Source of the DNA: UBA6168 sp041392505
GTDB lineage: Bacteria > Bacteroidota > Bacteroidia > Chitinophagales > Saprospiraceae
Length of the DNA stretch: 64,000 nucleotides
NCBI GenBank assembly: GCA_041392505.1
Contig: JAWKLX010000047.1
Span: 6,738 to 70,737 of the forward strand
Reading direction: 5' to 3'
The notes beneath the pieces were generated by a model. It had not been told where the DNA came from. It searched no databases and saw only the letters and a list, made by a program, of their open reading frames with translations. The position numbers and the translations under genes were made by a program. Positions 60,597 to 64,000 of this stretch are shown piece after piece (position 1 is the first letter of the stretch; every line of letters starts with the position of its first letter).

Positions 60597-61445
60597 TTAA
60601 ATGACATCAATAAAATTTCTTTCCGTTCTATTAAAAAAGTTGATGCCAATAAGCAAGCAAATAATGGTACTCACTGTGCTATATAATAAATACATCCAAG
60701 AAAAAACCGTTTCGCCACCAAGAAACCCATATTTGAAAGTTTCTACGATGCCTGTCAACGGATTTATTAATGCGAATATTTGATATTTTTCTGGGACTTT
60801 GGAAAGTGGATAAATAATGGGGGTTATATACATAATTAATTGTACGCCAAATGTCACCAGAAAATTAAGATCCCTATATTTTGTGGTGGCTGCTGTCACC
60901 ATTAAACCGAGACCCAAGCCGAGCGCTCCAGTCAATAAAATTAAAATAGGAAATAATAATGCAATGCCATTGATTTCAATAGGCATTCCCTTAAATATAA
61001 ATATGATATAAACAACAATAAACAATAAAAACTGAACGCATAATTTAAGCATATTCGTTGCCACTATCGAAAGCGGCACGACCATCCTTGGAAAATATAC
61101 TTTGCCGAATACATGTTGGTGGTCTTTATAAACAGTGGCACATTTATTCAATGATTCAGAGAAAAAATTCCAAAAAGTAATACCCGCCAAATAAAAAAGC
61201 ATGGGAGGAATGCCGTCCGTTTTTATGCCGACCATACCTCCAAAAACAACCGTAAAAACGATGGTTGTCAAAAGTGGCTGAATAAAAAACCAGAGGGGTC
61301 CCAGAACAGTCTGTTTATAAAACTGGGCAATATCCCTTTTTACAAACATATACAGCAAGTCCCGGTAATTCAGGACTTCTTGCAGCCTCAAATCAATGAG
61401 CGGGACTTTGGGTGTAATTACGCTATCCCAATATTTATCTTTCAT
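60597..61445 (-). CDS. wzm: Polysaccharide ABC exporter permease, Wzm type
   Basis: Inner-membrane subunit of 282 residues with about six helices: QPLLTTIVFTVVFGGMVGI, MLFYLAGITFWNFFSESLNKC, LCVQFLLFIVVYIIFIF, LLFPILILLTGALGLGLGLMV and a C-terminal STVSTIICLLIGINFF. The start DLRLQEVLNYRDLLYMFVKRDIAQFYKQTVLGPLWF is the amphipathic helix of the ABC-2 O-antigen permease family, and YPLSKVPEKYQIFALINPLTGIVETFKYGFLGG near the end is typical. It forms an exporter with the ATPase gene just downstream. A 10-bp intercistronic inverted repeat lies upstream. Confidence 0.93.
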   Translation of the reverse strand: MKDKYWDSVITPKVPLIDLRLQEVLNYRDLLYMFVKRDIAQFYKQTVLGPLWFFIQPLLTTIVFTVVFGGMVGIKTDGIPPMLFYLAGITFWNFFSESLNKCATVYKDHQHVFGKVYFPRMVVPLSIVATNMLKLCVQFLLFIVVYIIFIFKGMPIEINGIALLFPILILLTGALGLGLGLMVTAATTKYRDLNFLVTFGVQLIMYITPIIYPLSKVPEKYQIFALINPLTGIVETFKYGFLGGETVFSWMYLLYSTVSTIICLLIGINFFNRTERNFIDVI

Positions 61446-61480
61446 TTAAATAAAATAGAAATAATGTGGAAATATGGTAG

Positions 61481-61519
61481 AATAAAGTGGGAATATTTTA
61501 ATTGCATTTCCACTTTATT
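61481..61519 (-). other. Intercistronic inverted repeat after wzc
   Basis: AATAAAGTGG (61481-61490) pairs perfectly with CCACTTTATT (61510-61519), in the 79-base gap between the tyrosine-kinase stop and the permease start. No T run follows on the transcribed strand. Confidence 0.45.
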
Positions 61520-61524
61520 TATTC

Positions 61525-63783
61525 TCACTTATAATAATAATACCCGTACCGTTTTGGTGGTTTGACGCCGTTTAGTACGATGGATGGTTTGGTCAATTTG
61601 CCTTCCTTGCAAAGGTCTGACAGGTATTCTAATTCTGCCCGCTTTGTTTTCCCAGCATGTATGACCAATATGGAATTGGTCACAAACCGATCAAGCAAGA
61701 AAGCGTCAGTTACCAAACTGACAGGTGGCGTATCGAGGACGACATAGTCATACTCTTCTTTTAACCCGTTAATCAGTGCATCCAAACGTTCATCCATTAA
61801 TAATTCCGCAGGGTTGGGCGGGGTTGGGCCACTGGGTATCAGGTACAGGTTGTCCACACCATCTACTTTATGGATGATATCTTTGGTTTTTGTGTCGCCC
61901 AACATATAATTAGTTATACCTAATCTATTAGGATCGTTGACCATCAATTCAGCCAATTTAGGGCGGCGCAAATCCAACTCTAAAACAATGGTCTTCTTAT
62001 TGGTCAATGCAAGGGAGGCGGCCAGGTTTCCACTGACAAATGTTTTTCCATCGCCACTTATAAAAGAGGAAACCAAGATTGTTTTTTGCTTATCGTTGGA
62101 AGATATAAACTGTAGGTTGGTGCGCACCAAACGGAACATTTCGGAAAGAGCTGTTTGGTTGCCAGCAGTGACCAATTTTGAACGGGCACTTTTCATTTTT
62201 GCCAGCTCTCCCAAAAACGGTACATCGCCGATCAACGACTTTACTTCCTCTTTGTCCCTGATTTTTGTGTTCAATTTATCCATTGAATACACAACCCCCG
62301 CTGGCAGCCCTAAGCCAAATAAAAGGGCAAAAATCAGGTATTGTTTTTTGCTGGGGCCAACCGGCGTTTTACCAGTTACAGGCACGTCGAGCATCCGGAC
62401 ACTTTCCACGTTGGCGGCAAGGCCGATGGCTGTTTCTTCCCGTTTTTTCAATAAAAAGGAAAATAAATCACCGCGCACATCCGCTGACCTTTCGATGTCT
62501 TTTAACTGCCGACCGACGAATGGCAATGCTTCTACCTTTTGCTGCACAGGGTTTATTTCCGCCACCAATTTTTGCTCTTGGCTGTTCAAGTCATTTTTGG
62601 CAATTCGGACAGCATTTTCAATATTCCTTTTAAATTCAGCGATTTCAGAAGTTGCTTTTTTAACCCCCGGGTGTTCCTCCGTTGCATTGACCAACAGTTT
62701 CCGGCGTTCCGCCACCAATTTATTATATTGAGAAATCAATGGAGTGAAGGCGATCGTGCCCATGTCCCCAAAATTGGGGATCAATTCATTTTTGTTGCCG
62801 GGGTCATTGACGAAGGACTCGATATTATCCAAAGTGACTTTCACATTCCCCAATTGCGAACGGCTTGCCTCAACTGTATTTAATTTATTAAAATAACGCT
62901 CCGCACTGTTGTCAATCCCCGAAGCGACTTCGTTAGACGAACGGATACTGGCCTGCCGGTATTCTTCACTCTTCAGCTCCTGCGCAACCATCCCTAACCT
63001 ATCATCAATAAAATCTAAAGATTTCTCGGCTAATCTGTTTTTCTCTAATTGTGCATCCAAATTATAAGCTTCCGTTAATTCATGGATGATGTCAATTATT
63101 TTCGCAGGGGTCGGGTCTTTCATGCTGATGGACAGCACGTTGGATTGGGAAATTTTTTGCAAAATCAGTTGAGAGGAATAATAGGCGGCCAAGGCCACTG
63201 GGTCATTGAAGCTGATGGAAATGACCCTTGGCTCAATTGGGAATAGCGTATCATTTTCCAGAACGACCGATGCTTCCCCAACCTGAAATGGTTTTCCGTA
63301 ATCATAAATCAAAGTATCGCCATCTTCTAAAAATAATTTAAACTTAGACCTATCAACCTGCTTCACCCTGACCTGCTTACCCCTGATTTTACGCAGATCA
63401 TCAACAAAGGAAACGTAGATCGGTGAGCACTTATAAAGTTCATAGCTTTTATAGACACCTTCGGCATTATAAGATATATCCAGATCGAGGGAATCCACCA
63501 CTATTTCCATCAAATACCTGGAGCGCAGTATTTGTATTTGTCGATTGAGGCTTCCACGGCTATTGAATGGCAGGCCCGTCATAATACCCTCTTCTGGCAA
63601 TTGGGTGCCGGCCTGTTTTTCCTCGTTTACGACAATGCTACCCCTGACCTCATAAATGGTGGGCTCTTGTACGTAGAGATACCACGCTGCGGCCAGGGCA
63701 ATGGCAAAACATAAAGCAAACCAATACCAATTGCTCAGGCATTTACTAATTAGCCTTTTTATTTCATTTGTACTGTCATTCAT
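61525..63783 (-). CDS. wzc: Polysaccharide co-polymerase with tyrosine autokinase domain (Wzc type)
   Basis: Inner-membrane protein of 752 residues that regulates chain length and export of polysaccharide. Two helices flank a periplasmic domain: WYWFALCFAIALAAAWYLYV near the start and YLIFALLFGLGLPAGVVYS around 480-500. A coiled-coil region lies between. The C-terminal BY-kinase has Walker A-like SGDGKT (to residue 581), A-prime LELDLRRPKLAEL and Walker B YVVLDTPPVS. The tail ends RYGYYYYK: five tyrosines in the last seven residues are the likely autophosphorylation cluster. The export protein gene lies immediately upstream at the window edge. Confidence 0.93.
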   Translation of the reverse strand: MNDSTNEIKRLISKCLSNWYWFALCFAIALAAAWYLYVQEPTIYEVRGSIVVNEEKQAGTQLPEEGIMTGLPFNSRGSLNRQIQILRSRYLMEIVVDSLDLDISYNAEGVYKSYELYKCSPIYVSFVDDLRKIRGKQVRVKQVDRSKFKLFLEDGDTLIYDYGKPFQVGEASVVLENDTLFPIEPRVISISFNDPVALAAYYSSQLILQKISQSNVLSISMKDPTPAKIIDIIHELTEAYNLDAQLEKNRLAEKSLDFIDDRLGMVAQELKSEEYRQASIRSSNEVASGIDNSAERYFNKLNTVEASRSQLGNVKVTLDNIESFVNDPGNKNELIPNFGDMGTIAFTPLISQYNKLVAERRKLLVNATEEHPGVKKATSEIAEFKRNIENAVRIAKNDLNSQEQKLVAEINPVQQKVEALPFVGRQLKDIERSADVRGDLFSFLLKKREETAIGLAANVESVRMLDVPVTGKTPVGPSKKQYLIFALLFGLGLPAGVVYSMDKLNTKIRDKEEVKSLIGDVPFLGELAKMKSARSKLVTAGNQTALSEMFRLVRTNLQFISSNDKQKTILVSSFISGDGKTFVSGNLAASLALTNKKTIVLELDLRRPKLAELMVNDPNRLGITNYMLGDTKTKDIIHKVDGVDNLYLIPSGPTPPNPAELLMDERLDALINGLKEEYDYVVLDTPPVSLVTDAFLLDRFVTNSILVIHAGKTKRAELEYLSDLCKEGKLTKPSIVLNGVKPPKRYGYYYYK

Positions 63784-63845
63784 GGTTTGTTCTTTTTTTA
63801 AGTGTTTGCTTGAGGTCGTTATTTTATGAAAACTCTTACTCTATT

Positions 63846-64000
63846 TTATCTGGTCAAAATGACGGTGACCACTATGGATGCAATAGCTGCAAGTGTCCCG
63901 GTTAATTGTAGGGACCTGGTAAATGGGTCATTGATCAACCTTTCTTTTTCTGGCAATGGCTCCACATAAACCACATCATTTTGTTTGAGGTAAAAATAAG
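63846..64000 (-). CDS. wza: Polysaccharide export protein, C-terminal end (cut by window edge)
   Basis: The last 50 or so residues of a gene that continues beyond the right edge. The visible sequence, YFYLKQNDVVYVEPLPEKERL, is the last SLBB-like/export domain segment (L-x-x-N-D-V-V-Y-V-E-P), and LQLTGTLAAIASIVVTVILTR forms a C-terminal hydrophobic helix. This matches the Bacteroidota outer-membrane export proteins (Wza-like), which commonly lie just before the tyrosine-autokinase gene. It ends 62 bases before the start of the kinase gene, so they are likely cotranscribed. Confidence 0.8.
   Translation of the reverse strand, partial: YFYLKQNDVVYVEPLPEKERLINDPFTRSLQLTGTLAAIASIVVTVILTR

Noticed and set aside
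63532..63714. Small plus-strand frame near the right end
   Set aside because: Antisense to the start of the tyrosine-kinase gene; no support.
1..64000. tRNA or rRNA genes
   Set aside because: I looked at all gaps of more than about 100 bases by eye and saw no cloverleaf with TTCRA loop or rRNA-like block; a tRNAscan run would settle it.

Overview
The window comes from a bacterium of the phylum Bacteroidota. The signs are promoters with the TAnnTTTG -7 element, almost no Shine-Dalgarno sequences, a type IX secretion (T9SS) C-terminal domain on a secreted nuclease, the phylum-typical run bamD-rpoZ-coaBC-DUF4835, and many TPR proteins. A Saprospiria- or Cytophagia-like marine or soil organism is plausible, but the genus cannot be read from the sequence. 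No rRNA, tRNA, CRISPR array or complete insertion sequence was found.

Left part (1-36 kb), mostly housekeeping and envelope genes. It opens with the start of glgC (cut by the window edge). Next is a very long protein with two cyclase domains, an NTPase and TPRs, laid out like animal soluble adenylyl cyclase. A 1-kb gene-free stretch full of hairpins and a repeated TTCATGGGATTA motif follows, then gpsA, an MFS transporter, the bamD-rpoZ-coaBC-DUF4835 operon, a ParA with a small ribbon-helix-helix-like partner, a ferritin with an inverted repeat over its promoter, lgt, and a tandem pair of active-serine hydrolases (a beta-lactamase-like protein and a DacB-type D,D-carboxypeptidase). After a coiled-coil membrane protein there is a small non-coding element with terminal inverted repeats and a 58-bp perfect palindrome (MITE-like). 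Then come a T9SS-sorted endonuclease I, a TlpA-like thioredoxin lipoprotein, a small zinc-ribbon protein, a MOSC protein, a double M16 peptidase, a membrane HEMGH peptidase with TPRs beside a papain-like peptidase, a TPR lipoprotein, a Ppx/GppA phosphatase and a rhomboid protease.

Right part (36-64 kb), one large surface-polysaccharide locus, all on the minus strand and so read from right to left: export protein (cut by the right edge), Wzc-like tyrosine autokinase, ABC permease and ATPase (Wzm/Wzt type with a C-terminal extension), then glycosyltransferases, three FkbM methyltransferases, a Wzy-like polymerase, an asparagine-synthase-like amidotransferase, two NodU/CmcH carbamoyltransferases, an SxtJ protein with a tiny DUF5989 protein, an SGNH hydrolase and a PhyH-like dioxygenase. 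Together they would assemble, decorate (carbamoyl, methyl, amide, acyl and hydroxyl chemistry) and export a capsule or exopolysaccharide. The locus carries both Wzy/Wzc-type and ABC-type export parts, and no Wzx flippase is visible inside the window.

The items most worth a second look are the structured repeat region at 6.4-7.0 kb, the MITE-like element at 22.7-22.9 kb, the soluble-adenylyl-cyclase-like protein, the carbamoyltransferase/DUF5989/SxtJ module with its flanking hairpins, and the PhyH gene whose frame runs 64 codons upstream of any standard start.
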